Below, piece after piece: positions 8,927 through 17,135 of a stretch of 64,000 nucleotides of DNA; position 1 is the stretch's first letter; the number at the start of each line of letters is the position of its first letter. A program made the position numbers and the translations under genes. Under the pieces are notes generated by a model. The model did no database searches. It was not told where the DNA came from and saw only the letters and a program-made list of their open reading frames with translations. This DNA comes from Clostridia bacterium (GTDB lineage Bacteria; Bacillota; Clostridia; Oscillospirales; Acutalibacteraceae). The stretch covers positions 62,001-126,000 of the forward strand of contig JAFRUA010000037.1 of NCBI GenBank assembly GCA_017434855.1. Direction: 5' to 3'.

Positions 8927-8932
8927 ATTATA
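8927..8932 (-). promoter_or_regulatory. Probable -10 box of ligase 2
   Basis: TATAAT on the minus strand (8932-8927), ~97 nt before the ligase 2 ATG. No good -35 box is visible 16-18 nt upstream. Instead CGTCC half-sites begin ~20 nt upstream, which would fit an activator-dependent promoter (inference). Confidence 0.4.
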
Positions 8933-8952
8933 CTGCCTTTTCGGCTGAATTT

Positions 8953-9019
8953 CATCGTCCGCCCCATATTTTTTTCAGACGATGATTCTATCGTCCGAAT
9001 CCGGACGAAAATGGACGAT
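8953..9019. promoter_or_regulatory. Candidate operator array (TCGTCCG palindrome plus half-sites)
   Basis: A perfect palindrome, TCGTCCG-AATC-CGGACGA (8991-9008), is flanked by single half-sites ATCGTCCG (8954-8961) and GGACGAT (9013-9019). It lies between ligase 2 and the LuxR-type gene and just upstream of the latter's -35 box. Binding by that regulator is inference. Confidence 0.45.
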
Positions 9020-9048
9020 TGATTTTTCTGAAAGATTTGATATATAAT
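9019..9048 (+). promoter_or_regulatory. SigA-type promoter of the LuxR-type regulator
   Basis: TTGATT (9019-9024), 18-nt spacer, TATAAT (9043-9048). The start codon at 9068 is only ~13 nt after the expected transcription start, leaving just room for the SD. Confidence 0.65.
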
Positions 9049-9067
9049 ACGCGAAAGGATGATTTCC

Positions 9068-10096
9068 ATGGCAAGCCCCGAACCGGCGCACGGTGACCGG
9101 TTTCACCTGTCTTTTGATCCGTTTGTTCTGACGACCGGGTCATTTGAGCCCGGCCTGGCCGACGCGTTCTGCAGCGCGCAGGAGGATGACAACCGCCGCC
9201 GCCTCGGGCTGGCAGAGCTGACCTATTATCGCGGGGACCCGGGCGGTGCGGCCGCCCTGTTTGAAGAGGTCCGCAACCACACAGAGGGTCCGGCCTCCAT
9301 CGCCGCGTTTTTGGGCGGCACACTCAGCGCGCTTGCCGACGGGAACGTCTATGACGTGATCGACACCTATCGCCTGGCCACAGAGCTGAGCGCCGCGTTT
9401 TCGCCGGGGCACACGATGCGCCGCATGAGCGATTTCTTTTTGCTGTACTTCAACATTCTGGTCAAGAACGTGCCGGACATCCACTTCCCGCCCTATGGCA
9501 TCCACGCCTTTGACGTGCCGGGAACGCTGCTGCCCATGGCGTTCTATATCTATTCCGATTATCTGATCGAAACCGGCGACATCGGCCGCGCCGTCGGTAT
9601 GGCGGAGGGCGCTTTGATCTTTATCAAAAAGCCCTGCCCGGTCAGCGAGATCTATCTGTCGCTGACGATCTGCTCGGCCTATATGAACCGCAATGTCTGG
9701 GACAAGGCGGAATATTACTTCCGCTATGCCTGGTCGCTTGCAAAGCCGGACGACCTGCTGATGCCCTTTGCAGAGCTGCGCGGGCGGCTGTTCGGCATGC
9801 TGGAGCGGTGCCTGCGCCACGAGGAACCGGCCGCTTATAAGCACATCACAGAGCTTGCGAACCGGTACCACAAAAGCTGGGTCTTCATCCACAACGCGCT
9901 GACGGGCGAACGTCTTGCCGACAACCTGACCGCGATTGAATACAACATCGCGTCGCTGGCCGCAAACAACATGACCAATCAGGAGATCGCTGATTTCTGC
10001 GGCATTTCGGTCAACAGCGTGCGCGCGCACCTGCGCAACATTTTCAACAAATTGAACGTCAACTGTCGAAAAGACCTGAAAACGTTTGTGATTTGA
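9068..10096 (+). CDS. LuxR-family transcriptional regulator with helical repeat sensor
   Basis: 342 residues. The C-terminal ~60 residues form a LuxR/GerE-type helix-turn-helix (IASLAANNMTNQEIADFCG, then SVNSVRAHLRNIFNKLNV). The preceding ~270 residues are alpha-helical and look like TPR/MalT-type repeats (for example YFRYAWSLAKPDDLLMPFAEL), with no ATPase motif seen. The ATG at 9068 is preferred to the in-frame one at 9059 because GAAAGGATG then has a 6-nt spacing. It is divergent from ligase 2 and probably controls the acyl-ligase/hydrolase genes and itself. The ligand is unknown. Confidence 0.85.
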   Translation: MASPEPAHGDRFHLSFDPFVLTTGSFEPGLADAFCSAQEDDNRRRLGLAELTYYRGDPGGAAALFEEVRNHTEGPASIAAFLGGTLSALADGNVYDVIDTYRLATELSAAFSPGHTMRRMSDFFLLYFNILVKNVPDIHFPPYGIHAFDVPGTLLPMAFYIYSDYLIETGDIGRAVGMAEGALIFIKKPCPVSEIYLSLTICSAYMNRNVWDKAEYYFRYAWSLAKPDDLLMPFAELRGRLFGMLERCLRHEEPAAYKHITELANRYHKSWVFIHNALTGERLADNLTAIEYNIASLAANNMTNQEIADFCGISVNSVRAHLRNIFNKLNVNCRKDLKTFVI

Positions 10097-10114
10097 AAGA
10101 TTTTATGGTATCAT
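10086..10114 (+). promoter_or_regulatory. Promoter of the 2-oxoacid oxidoreductase operon
   Basis: TTGTGA (10086-10091), 17-nt spacer, TATCAT (10109-10114). It overlaps the end of the regulator gene, whose stop is at 10094-10096. Confidence 0.5.
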
Positions 10115-10158
10115 ATCGGGAGTTGCATATCCCCGTATTTTAAAGGAGCTGACGAACC

Positions 10159-10365
10159 GTGGTTGAAATCAACACGTCCCTTTGCAAAGCCTGCGGCTAC
10201 TGCGTCAAATTCTGTCCGAAGCACATTCTGGAGCTTGGGACCGTACGCAACAAGCGCGGGCACTTTTACCCCGTCATGACCGACGCCGACGCGTGCATCA
10301 CCTGCGCCATCTGCGCAACCATGTGCCCCGAAGGCGCGATCGACGTTTCAGAAAGGAAGGTGTGA
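10159..10365 (+). CDS. korD: 2[4Fe-4S] ferredoxin subunit of 2-oxoacid:ferredoxin oxidoreductase
   Basis: 68 residues with two CxxCxxCxxxCP clusters (CKACGYCVKFCP and CITCAICATMCP), the usual delta subunit that passes electrons from the thiamine-diphosphate site to ferredoxin. GTG start with AAAGGAG 10 nt upstream. First gene of a four-gene operon in the order delta-alpha-beta-gamma, two bases before the alpha subunit. The gene symbol is by analogy; a branched-chain (vor) enzyme is equally possible. Confidence 0.9.
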   Translation: MVEINTSLCKACGYCVKFCPKHILELGTVRNKRGHFYPVMTDADACITCAICATMCPEGAIDVSERKV

Positions 10366-10367
10366 CC

Positions 10368-11447
10368 ATGGGCGAAAAACGATTCATGAAGGGCAACGAA
10401 GCCATTGCCGAGGCCGCGGTGCGCGGCGGCTGCCGCTTTTTTGCCGGCTATCCCATCACGCCGCAGAATGAAATTCCGGAATATCTGTCGTGGCGGCTGC
10501 CGGAGGTCGGCGGCGCCTATGTGCAGGGCGAAAGCGAGATCGCTTCGGTCAACATGGTCTATGGCGCGTCCGCCATGGGCACCCGGGCAATGACCTCTTC
10601 GTCCGGCCCGGGCATCAGCCTGAAGGCAGAGGGCATCTCTTATCTTGCCGCTGCCATGCTGCCCGCGCTGATCGTCAACATCAGCCGCGGCGGCCCGGGT
10701 CTCGGTTCCATCCAGCCGGCCCAGAGCGACTATCTGCAGGCGACCAAGGCCCTGGGCCACGGCGGGTTCCACGCCATGGTCTTTGCGCCGAACTCCGCGC
10801 AGGAGGCGGTCGATCTGGTCTATGACGCGTGGGAGTACGCCGAGCGCGACCGCAACCCCGTGCTTGTGCTGATGGACGGCTGCCTGGGCAACATTATGGA
10901 AGAGGTCGAGCTGCCGCCGATGAAGGCGCTGAGCGACGAGGACTTGCCCGAATGGAGTCTGACGCGCCGCAACGGCCGCGACTATCAGGGCACCATCACG
11001 CCGATCTATACCGAGCCGATTCTGGAAAGCATCAACGCAATGGCCGGCGAAACCTATAAGGCCTGGGAGGAAGAGGACGTCAAGGTCGAAGAATTCCTGC
11101 TGGACGACGCCGAATATGTCGTCGTGGCCTACGGCATCGCGTCGCGCGTGTCAAAAGAGGCGATCCTGCGCCTGCGTGAGGAAGGATACAAGGTCGGCAT
11201 GATCCGCCCGATCACGCTGTTCCCCTTCCCGAAACAGAGCATCCGCAACCTGGACTACAGCCGCGTCAAGGGCATTATCGACGTGGAAATGACGATCCCG
11301 GCGCAGATGCGCGACGACATCGCCCTGCAGGTGCTGGAGCGCTGCCCGATCCACGAATACGGCCGCAGCGGCGGCTGTCTGCTGGACGACGACGGCGTGT
11401 ATGAAGCGATTTTGGAAATCGTGACGGGAGGGAATGACAATGGCTGA
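10368..11447 (+). CDS. korA: 2-oxoacid:ferredoxin oxidoreductase, alpha subunit
   Basis: 359 residues. It carries the pyrimidine-binding and transketolase-C-like domains of the enzyme that oxidatively decarboxylates a 2-oxoacid to an acyl-CoA with reduction of ferredoxin. Typical segments are KGNEAIAEAAVRGGC, AGYPITPQNEI, GESEIASVNMVYGAS and RGGPGLGSIQPAQSDY. The start at 10368 follows GAAAGGAAGGTG. The separate delta/alpha/beta/gamma subunits fit 2-oxoglutarate or 2-oxoisovalerate enzymes rather than the single-chain clostridial pyruvate enzyme. The substrate cannot be fixed from sequence alone. Confidence 0.9.
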   Translation: MGEKRFMKGNEAIAEAAVRGGCRFFAGYPITPQNEIPEYLSWRLPEVGGAYVQGESEIASVNMVYGASAMGTRAMTSSSGPGISLKAEGISYLAAAMLPALIVNISRGGPGLGSIQPAQSDYLQATKALGHGGFHAMVFAPNSAQEAVDLVYDAWEYAERDRNPVLVLMDGCLGNIMEEVELPPMKALSDEDLPEWSLTRRNGRDYQGTITPIYTEPILESINAMAGETYKAWEEEDVKVEEFLLDDAEYVVVAYGIASRVSKEAILRLREEGYKVGMIRPITLFPFPKQSIRNLDYSRVKGIIDVEMTIPAQMRDDIALQVLERCPIHEYGRSGGCLLDDDGVYEAILEIVTGGNDNG

Positions 11448-12192
11448 ATATCATCGCTCGGCAATGATCGCCGATTCACCGTCCGGGTACTGCCCCGGCT
11501 GTCTGCATTCGCTGGCAACACGTCTGATCTCTGACGTCATCACAGAGCTTGGGCAGGAAGACAACGCCCTGAACGTGATCTCGGTCGGCTGCTCTGCGCT
11601 GAACCTGCTGTATTGGAGCGGCGACAACCTTTCGGTCGCGCACGGGCGTGCCCCGGCGGCGGCCACCGGCGCCAAACGCGCCAACCCGGAGCGCCTGGTC
11701 TTTGCCTATCAGGGCGACGGCGACCTGGCGGCCATCGGCCTGGCAGAGATCATGTCTGCCGCCAACCGCGGCGAAAACTTCACCGTCATCTTTGCCAACA
11801 ACCAGACCTACGGCATGACCGGCGGCCAGATGGCCCCGACCACGCTGATCGGCCAAAAGACGACCACCACCATCTATGGCCGCGACCCGGCGACCACGGG
11901 GTACCCGATGAAAATGTGCGAGCTGATTTCTCAGCTCCCCGCCCCGGCGTATGTGGCACGGTTCGCGCTCAATTCGCCAAAGGGCGTGCGTCAGGCCCGC
12001 GACGGCATCAAAAAGGCGTTCCAGATGCAGCTCGACGGCAAGGGCTTCACCTTTATCGAGCTGCTGACCAACTGCCCGACAAACTGGAAACTGTCGCCGC
12101 TGCAGACGCTGGAGTACATGAACACCAACACCATCCCCTACTTCACGCCCGGCGTATTCAAAGATATCACGGCAAAGGAGGCAGACGCATGA
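11440..12192 (+). CDS. korB: 2-oxoacid:ferredoxin oxidoreductase, beta (thiamine-diphosphate) subunit
   Basis: 250 residues. The ThDP/Mg motif is visible as QGDGDLAAIG with a downstream FANNQTYGMTGGQ, and the N-terminal GYCPGC matches the beta-subunit Cys pair. ATG 11440 is chosen over 11434 because GGGAGGG is then 6-7 nt away; the gene overlaps the alpha-subunit stop by 8 nt, indicating translational coupling. It forms the catalytic core with the alpha subunit. Confidence 0.92.
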   Translation: MAEYHRSAMIADSPSGYCPGCLHSLATRLISDVITELGQEDNALNVISVGCSALNLLYWSGDNLSVAHGRAPAAATGAKRANPERLVFAYQGDGDLAAIGLAEIMSAANRGENFTVIFANNQTYGMTGGQMAPTTLIGQKTTTTIYGRDPATTGYPMKMCELISQLPAPAYVARFALNSPKGVRQARDGIKKAFQMQLDGKGFTFIELLTNCPTNWKLSPLQTLEYMNTNTIPYFTPGVFKDITAKEADA

Positions 12193-12734
12193 AACAGTCC
12201 TTCGTCTTCACCGGCTCCGGCGGCCAGGGCATCATGAGCGCCGGCATCACCCTTGCCCACACCGCGATCGACATGGGCAAGCACGCCACCTATCTGCCGG
12301 AATACGGCCCCGAGCAGCGCGGCGGCAGCGCAAAATGCACCGTCGTGATCAATGACGACGTCATCGTCTCTCCCCTGCCGCGCATGTGCGACAACCTGAT
12401 CGTCATGAACGAGGTCGCGCTGGCAAAGTTCATCGACGACGTCAAGCCCGGCGGCGTACTGCTGATCAATTCCAGCCGCATCAAGGGCAAGATCGAGCGT
12501 GACGACGTGCGGCTCATCGCCGCGCCCGTGGATGACATTGCGCTGCAGCTCGGCGACGGGCGCGTGGCCAACATCATCCTGCTGGGCATCCTGATCGGCG
12601 CAACGGGCATCGTTGCCAAAGAGACGCTGATCGAATCGCTTAAAGACAAGTTTAAGGACAAGAAACCGCAGGTCCTTGAAATGAACATCAAAGCGCTGGA
12701 CGCAGGCATCGAAATCGGCGAAAGCAGCCACTGA
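12189..12734 (+). CDS. korC: 2-oxoacid:ferredoxin oxidoreductase, gamma subunit
   Basis: 181 residues of the POR/KOR gamma family: GSGGQGIMSAG near the N-terminus, then YGPEQRGGSAKC and VDDIALQLGDGRVANIILLG. The ATG overlaps the beta-subunit stop (ATGA at 12189-12192). Last gene of the operon. Its stop codon lies inside the first copy of a short dispersed repeat, and no clear terminator was seen directly after it. Confidence 0.92.
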   Translation: MKQSFVFTGSGGQGIMSAGITLAHTAIDMGKHATYLPEYGPEQRGGSAKCTVVINDDVIVSPLPRMCDNLIVMNEVALAKFIDDVKPGGVLLINSSRIKGKIERDDVRLIAAPVDDIALQLGDGRVANIILLGILIGATGIVAKETLIESLKDKFKDKKPQVLEMNIKALDAGIEIGESSH

Positions 12735-12769
12735 TTCCATCGTGCGCACAAAGCCTGACGGCAAATTTC
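12729..12769 (+). repeat. Dispersed 41-bp repeat, copy 1
   Basis: It begins CCACTGATTC and contains GCGCACAAA and GGCAAATTT. It matches 34 of 41 positions, without gaps, with 15909-15949. Both copies lie at the 3' end of genes. The rest of 12770-12920 shows no recognisable feature besides the SD of the next gene. Confidence 0.5.
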
Positions 12770-12920
12770 CCGCCATTTTGTCCCAAAAATCTCTTGAAAG
12801 CCACAAAGGATTCCTGCGAGCTTTTTGGAACATCTGACGAAAAATTTTCTCGCCATGCTTCGCGCGCAGACGAAATCACCGGCTGTCATAAGAATTCTTT
12901 TTTGGAGGTATATATAAACT

Positions 12921-13247
12921 ATGGCAAAAATTGGCATCGGCTCCTGGGCCGGCAAAATCAGCGTGCGCCTTGCGCGCGGCGAAGTGAAGTTCACGATCTC
13001 TGAGGATGAGAACGGCGAATATAAAATCGACACCACGCTGCCCGGCGCGCTCAAAACCGCAAAGATCAAATTCATGAACCTCAAGGAAGAGGAAGACGGC
13101 AAGACCCTCAGCGGCGAAGGCACCATCTCCGTCCTGCCCGGCCGCAAGCTGACCGGCGCGTTCACCTTTGAAGAGGACACCTTCGTGGGCGAGATCAAGG
13201 CCCCCGTGGTCGGCAAGATCAAGATCACCGACGGCCACCGCATCTGA
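12921..13247 (+). CDS. Uncharacterised small beta-rich protein
   Basis: 108 residues, no signal peptide, no membrane span and no Cys. Alternating Lys/Thr/Ile strands (KISVRLARGEVKFTISED, GEIKAPVVGKIKITDG) suggest a small all-beta cytoplasmic protein. Start supported by TTTGGAGG 13 nt upstream; a hairpin terminator follows within 20 nt. I do not recognise the family, and its neighbours do not suggest a role. Confidence 0.7.
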   Translation: MAKIGIGSWAGKISVRLARGEVKFTISEDENGEYKIDTTLPGALKTAKIKFMNLKEEEDGKTLSGEGTISVLPGRKLTGAFTFEEDTFVGEIKAPVVGKIKITDGHRI

Positions 13248-13265
13248 GCAAAAAGAAGAAACAGC

Positions 13266-13300
13266 AAGCCCCGTGGGTATGTCCTGCGGGGCTTGGTTTG
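13266..13300 (+). terminator. Probable terminator after the 108-aa gene
   Basis: Perfect 8-bp stem AAGCCCCG/CGGGGCTT (13266-13273 with 13287-13294), followed by a short GGTTTG tract rather than a strong T run. Confidence 0.55.
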
Positions 13301-13971
13301 TGGGGGGCGAGAGCTTGCGTCGGGGGCATGGTTCGGAGTGTGAAGTGTGAAGTTGCAAATTCGCAATTCGCAATTGATCGCAAGCGATCGGGGCGGAATT
13401 GCGGTCGCGCTGACACGATCTGACAACCGACAGGTCAGCGCCGCGGAGGAACGGTGCATGTGACTGTTCTGTTTCTGTTCGGTACGCGGGGAACAGATAT
13501 ACTGCCGCAAGTGACGCGCCGCCAACTCCACGCGGCGGTAAAGGGAACGTATTTTAGGCTCCCCTGATTTCGGGGGAGCTGCTGAGCGCAGCGAAGCTGA
13601 GGGGGCAAGGCATCAACCTACGCGGCAGTAAGGAACAAGGCCTTGCCTTCCCCGCTGGCAGGCTGCGGGTCTCCGGTGGAGACCTCTCAAGGCGCAGCCT
13701 TGAGAAGCAGCGACCGAGGGCGCGGATTGCCTGTGGCAATCTTTGCGCAGCAAAAGCGCCGACCGAACCGGCAGGTGAGACCCGGCAGCGGAGACAGGGT
13801 GCCGTCGCGCAACCAACCTTATGGTAAAGTGACAACGCTGCAACGCGAAGGCGGATGAGGTTGATACCAAAAACGCCCTCCCGCATGGAGAGGACGTTTG
13901 AAAACATAAGGCGTTGATGTTGTGCCGACCGCAGGTCGGCTTGCTGACTGCTAACCGCTAACAGCTAACCG
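13300..13971. repeat. Non-coding repeat-rich stretch with a hairpin series
   Basis: No convincing gene. It holds an AATTCGCAATT-type low-complexity run (~13358-13376), a GCTCCCC/GGGGAGC hairpin (13558-13579), and three successive perfect short hairpins with 3-nt loops: 13668-13684 (GGTCTCC), 13685-13705 (TCTCAAGGC) and 13725-13741 (GATTGCC). A near-direct repeat ACGCGGC(G/A)GTAA occurs near 13530 and 13620. It resembles the dispersed intergenic elements of Oscillospiraceae. Confidence 0.5.
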
Positions 13972-14673
13972 CTACTCCAGCACCTCGCACAGCGCGATCC
14001 GGAGCGGCGACACCCGCGTTTCCAGGTACTGCGAAAACCGCGGCGGGGTGAACAGCCGCTCCCACGGCAGGGTGGTCTGAAAGCGCATCACGGCGCAGAA
14101 GCGGCTTTGCGACGACGCCAATAACAGCCGCCCGCCATGCAGCCGCGCGGCGTTCGCAGCGCAGCGCAGTCCGTCGTGAAAGGCGGTCGGCAGGGGCGCG
14201 CCGGCGTTGGTCTCAACCGAAAGCAGGGCAGCATCGCCGTGGCACTGCAAGTCAACAAACACGTCGTCGGTTCCGTATTGCACGGCGTTTGCCACCAGAT
14301 TCAGATAGCCGCCCAGCAGCAGCGTGGGGTCCGCGCCGCACAGCAGCGATTCGCCGGTGAAGCACAGACTGCGGCGCGCGTCGGTCAAAAGGACGTCGGC
14401 GGCAAGGCTCGCGTGCTCCAGCAGGGCGCAGACGTCGCACCCGTAATAGTCGCTGCGCTGTTGCATTGCATTTCGGCGGTTGTCGCTTTCGCGCAGCAAT
14501 TGCAGGCAGAGCCGTTCGGCCGTGCGGACGGTCGGCGGTACCGCGGCAAACGCCCCGGCCGCTTCGCTGCACGGCAGCAGAATTTCACCGATCATTTCAC
14601 GCAGGGCGCCGTCGTTTCCGGCGCGGCGCAGGGCCAGCAGCGCCGCTGCGGTATGCTCAAAGGCGGTGGACAA
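13972..14673 (-). CDS. Orphan histidine-kinase-like ATPase domain protein
   Basis: 233 residues. The N-box LNLVANAVQYG near residue 125 and a degenerate G-box (ETNAGAPLP) with LHGGRLLLAS after it match the HATPase_c fold of sensor kinases. The helical N-terminus lacks a clear H-box (HExxxP), and no membrane span or partner response regulator is nearby. TTG at 14673 is preferred because GGGAGGG lies 6 nt upstream; the upstream TTG at 14688 has no SD. It is divergent from gap. It could be a soluble regulator that binds ATP rather than a phosphodonor. Confidence 0.7.
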   Translation of the reverse strand: MSTAFEHTAAALLALRRAGNDGALREMIGEILLPCSEAAGAFAAVPPTVRTAERLCLQLLRESDNRRNAMQQRSDYYGCDVCALLEHASLAADVLLTDARRSLCFTGESLLCGADPTLLLGGYLNLVANAVQYGTDDVFVDLQCHGDAALLSVETNAGAPLPTAFHDGLRCAANAARLHGGRLLLASSQSRFCAVMRFQTTLPWERLFTPPRFSQYLETRVSPLRIALCEVLE

Positions 14674-14789
14674 AGGCAGCCCTCCCAAAGATTCTTCGTC
14701 AGTATTATGCCCTTTTTCTTTTCCGTCAGCAAGTTTTTGTGGACATTCACAAAATTTTGCAAAGGTGGAATTTTTTTTTGCATTACCGG

Positions 14790-14818
14790 TTGAAAAAAAA
14801 TGAAAAATCGGCTAATAT
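14790..14818 (+). promoter_or_regulatory. SigA promoter of gap
   Basis: TTGAAA (14790-14795), 17-nt spacer, TAATAT (14813-14818), in an A/T-rich stretch; SD TTGGAGG at 14850-14856. Confidence 0.7.
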
Positions 14819-14863
14819 ATAAAAGATAAGGCATTATCAAATTATTACTTGGAGGTAATTATC

Positions 14864-15898
14864 ATGTCTGTAAAAGTTGCAATCAACGGATTCGGAAGAA
14901 TCGGCCGTCTGGCGTTCCGTCAGATGTTCGGCGCCCCGGGCTATGAAGTCGTCGCGATCAACGACCTGACCAAGCCCTCGATGCTTGCGCACCTTCTGAA
15001 GTATGATACCGCGCAGGGCGGTTACTGCGGCAAGATCGGCGACGATCTGCACACCGTCGTTGCTGACGACGAGGCCGGTACCATCACCGTTGACGGAAAA
15101 GTTCTGACCATCTATGCCAAGGCGAACGCCGCCGAGCTGCCTTGGGGCGAGATCGGCGTTGACGTCGTTCTGGAGTGCACCGGCTTCTACTGCTCCAAGG
15201 AAAAGAGCATGGCCCACATCAACGCGGGCGCCAAGAAGGTTGTCATCTCTGCGCCGGCCGGCAACGACCTCAAGACCATCGTTTTCAGCGTCAACAACGA
15301 CACCCTGACCGCTGACGATCAGATCATCTCTGCCGCGTCCTGCACCACCAACTGCCTGGCGCCGATGGCGAAGGCCCTCAACGACTACGCCGCCATCCAG
15401 AGCGGTATCATGAGCACGATCCACGCTTACACCGGCGACCAGATGATCCTTGACGGTCCGCACAGAAAGGGCGACCTCAGAAGAGCCCGCGCCGGCGCCG
15501 CCAACATCGTTCCCAACTCCACCGGCGCCGCCAAGGCGATCGGCCTGGTCATTCCGGAACTGAACGGCAAGCTCATCGGCTCTGCCCAGCGCGTGCCCGT
15601 GCCCACCGGCTCCACCACGATCCTGACCGCCGTTGTCAAGGGCGAAAACGTCACCAAGGACGGCATCAACGCCGCTATGAAGGCTGCCGCTTCCGAGTCC
15701 TTCGGCTACAACGAGGATCCCATCGTCTCTTCCGACGTCATCGGCATGAAGTACGGTTCTCTGTTTGACGCGACCCAGACCATGGTCATCGACCTTGGCG
15801 ACGGTCTGTATGAAGTTCAGGTCGTCTCCTGGTACGACAACGAGAACTCCTACACCAGCCAGATGGTCCGCACCATCAAGTACTTCGCAGAACTGTAA
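14864..15898 (+). CDS. gap: Glyceraldehyde-3-phosphate dehydrogenase (phosphorylating)
   Basis: 344 residues, usual length. NAD-binding NGFGRIGRL at the N-terminus, catalytic Cys in [12 protein letters not shown], and the [15 protein letters not shown] signature near the C-terminus. It oxidises G3P to 1,3-bisphosphoglycerate in glycolysis. Its codon use is more uniform than that of its neighbours, as expected of a highly expressed gene. Monocistronic: own promoter upstream and a terminator ~95 nt downstream. Confidence 0.97.
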   Translation: MSVKVAINGFGRIGRLAFRQMFGAPGYEVVAINDLTKPSMLAHLLKYDTAQGGYCGKIGDDLHTVVADDEAGTITVDGKVLTIYAKANAAELPWGEIGVDVVLECTGFYCSKEKSMAHINAGAKKVVISAPAGNDLKTIVFSVNNDTLTADDQIISAASCTTNCLAPMAKALNDYAAIQSGIMSTIHAYTGDQMILDGPHRKGDLRRARAGAANIVPNSTGAAKAIGLVIPELNGKLIGSAQRVPVPTGSTTILTAVVKGENVTKDGINAAMKAAASESFGYNEDPIVSSDVIGMKYGSLFDATQTMVIDLGDGLYEVQVVSWYDNENSYTSQMVRTIKYFAEL

Positions 15899-15908
15899 TT
15901 TTGGTAAC

Positions 15909-15949
15909 CACTGATTCACTCGAACGCACAAATCTTGCCGGCAAATTTT
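15909..15949 (+). repeat. Dispersed 41-bp repeat, copy 2
   Basis: It starts 11 nt after the gap stop and matches 34 of 41 positions with 12729-12769. This copy includes the palindrome TTGCCGGCAA. Confidence 0.5.
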
Positions 15950-15992
15950 TGCACGTTAAGTGGATCATCGGTTACGATGTCTGTTTTTAAAG

Positions 15993-16020
15993 AAGCCGCT
16001 CCGTGTGGGGCGGCTTTTTT
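15993..16020. terminator. Terminator between gap and rmlB
   Basis: AAGCCGC(T)CC / GGGGCGGCTT stem (15993-16014) with loop GTGT and a T6 run on the + strand; convergent genes on both sides. Confidence 0.8.
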
Positions 16021-16100
16021 GTTTGGTACGCGGGGAAGGAAAACAGCAGCCCTCCCCGCCGCGTTTCATGCAGCAGGGAGGGCCTTTTCCTATTGATTTT

Positions 16101-17123
16101 TCAGGCGTCGCCGTAATGCGCCTTGTAATAATCGAGATACGCGCCGCTCTTGACCGGCTCCCACCAGTCACGGTGCTCCCGGTACCACGCGACCGTCTGG
16201 CGCAGGCCGGTTTCAAACGTCGTTTCCGGCTTCCAGCCCAGCTCGGTGCGCATCTTGGTCGGGTCGATGGCATAGCGCAGGTCGTGCCCGGGACGGTCCC
16301 GGACAAAGATGATGTCGCTGTCGTCCTTGCCCAGCAGGTGCAGGATCGCGCGCACCACCTCCAGATTGCTGCGCTCGTTGTGGCCGCCGACGTTATAGAC
16401 CTCGCCGATGCGCCCGCCCTGCAAAATCAGGTCGATGGCGCGGCAGTGGTCCTTGACAAACAGCCAGTCGCGCACGTTTTTCCCTTCGCCGTACACCGGC
16501 AGCTTTTTGCCCTCCATGGCGTTGGTGATCATCAGCGGGATCAGCTTTTCCGGAAAGTGGTACGGCCCGTAGTTGTTGGAACAGCGGCTGATCGTGACCG
16601 GCGTGCCGAACGTGCGATAGTACGCCAGCGTCAGCAGGTCCGCCCCGGCCTTGGACGCGGAATAGGGCGACGAGGTACGCAGGGGCGTCTCTTCGGTAAA
16701 GAACAGATCGGGCCGGTCCAGCGGCAGGTCGCCGTAGACCTCGTCGGTCGAGACCTGATGAAAGCGGACGTTGCCGTGCGCGCGGCAGGCGTCCAAAAGT
16801 ACCTGCACGCCGAGGACGTTCGTCTTGAGAAAGACCTCCGGCGTGTCGATGGAGCGGTCCACATGCGACTCCGCGGCGAAATTGACCACGGCGTCAAAGC
16901 GCTCCTCGTCAAACAGACGCATCACGGCCGCGCGGTCGGTGATGTCACCCCTGACAAAGCGGAAGCGCGCCTGGCCCAGCAGCGGTTCCAGTGTTTGAAA
17001 ATTCCCCGCATAGGTCAGCGCGTCCAGCACGACGATGCGGACGTTCGGGTGTGTGCGAAGCATGTAATAGACAAAATTTGAGCCGATGAACCCGGCCCCG
17101 CCGGTGACAAGAATGGTTTTCAT
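16101..17123 (-). CDS. rmlB: dTDP-glucose 4,6-dehydratase
   Basis: 340 residues, extended SDR family. Rossmann motif GGAGFIGSN, the family's HVDRSI and STDEVYG segments, the active-site YSASKAG (Tyr, Lys) and RCSNNYGPYHFPEKLIP. It converts dTDP-glucose to dTDP-4-keto-6-deoxyglucose for rhamnose and other deoxysugars. The start has AAAGGGG upstream. It follows a zinc-ribbon membrane protein gene by 12 nt, so they are probably co-transcribed. No rmlA, rmlC or rmlD is visible in the window. Confidence 0.95.
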   Translation of the reverse strand: MKTILVTGGAGFIGSNFVYYMLRTHPNVRIVVLDALTYAGNFQTLEPLLGQARFRFVRGDITDRAAVMRLFDEERFDAVVNFAAESHVDRSIDTPEVFLKTNVLGVQVLLDACRAHGNVRFHQVSTDEVYGDLPLDRPDLFFTEETPLRTSSPYSASKAGADLLTLAYYRTFGTPVTISRCSNNYGPYHFPEKLIPLMITNAMEGKKLPVYGEGKNVRDWLFVKDHCRAIDLILQGGRIGEVYNVGGHNERSNLEVVRAILHLLGKDDSDIIFVRDRPGHDLRYAIDPTKMRTELGWKPETTFETGLRQTVAWYREHRDWWEPVKSGAYLDYYKAHYGDA

Positions 17124-17135
17124 AATGCACCCCTT

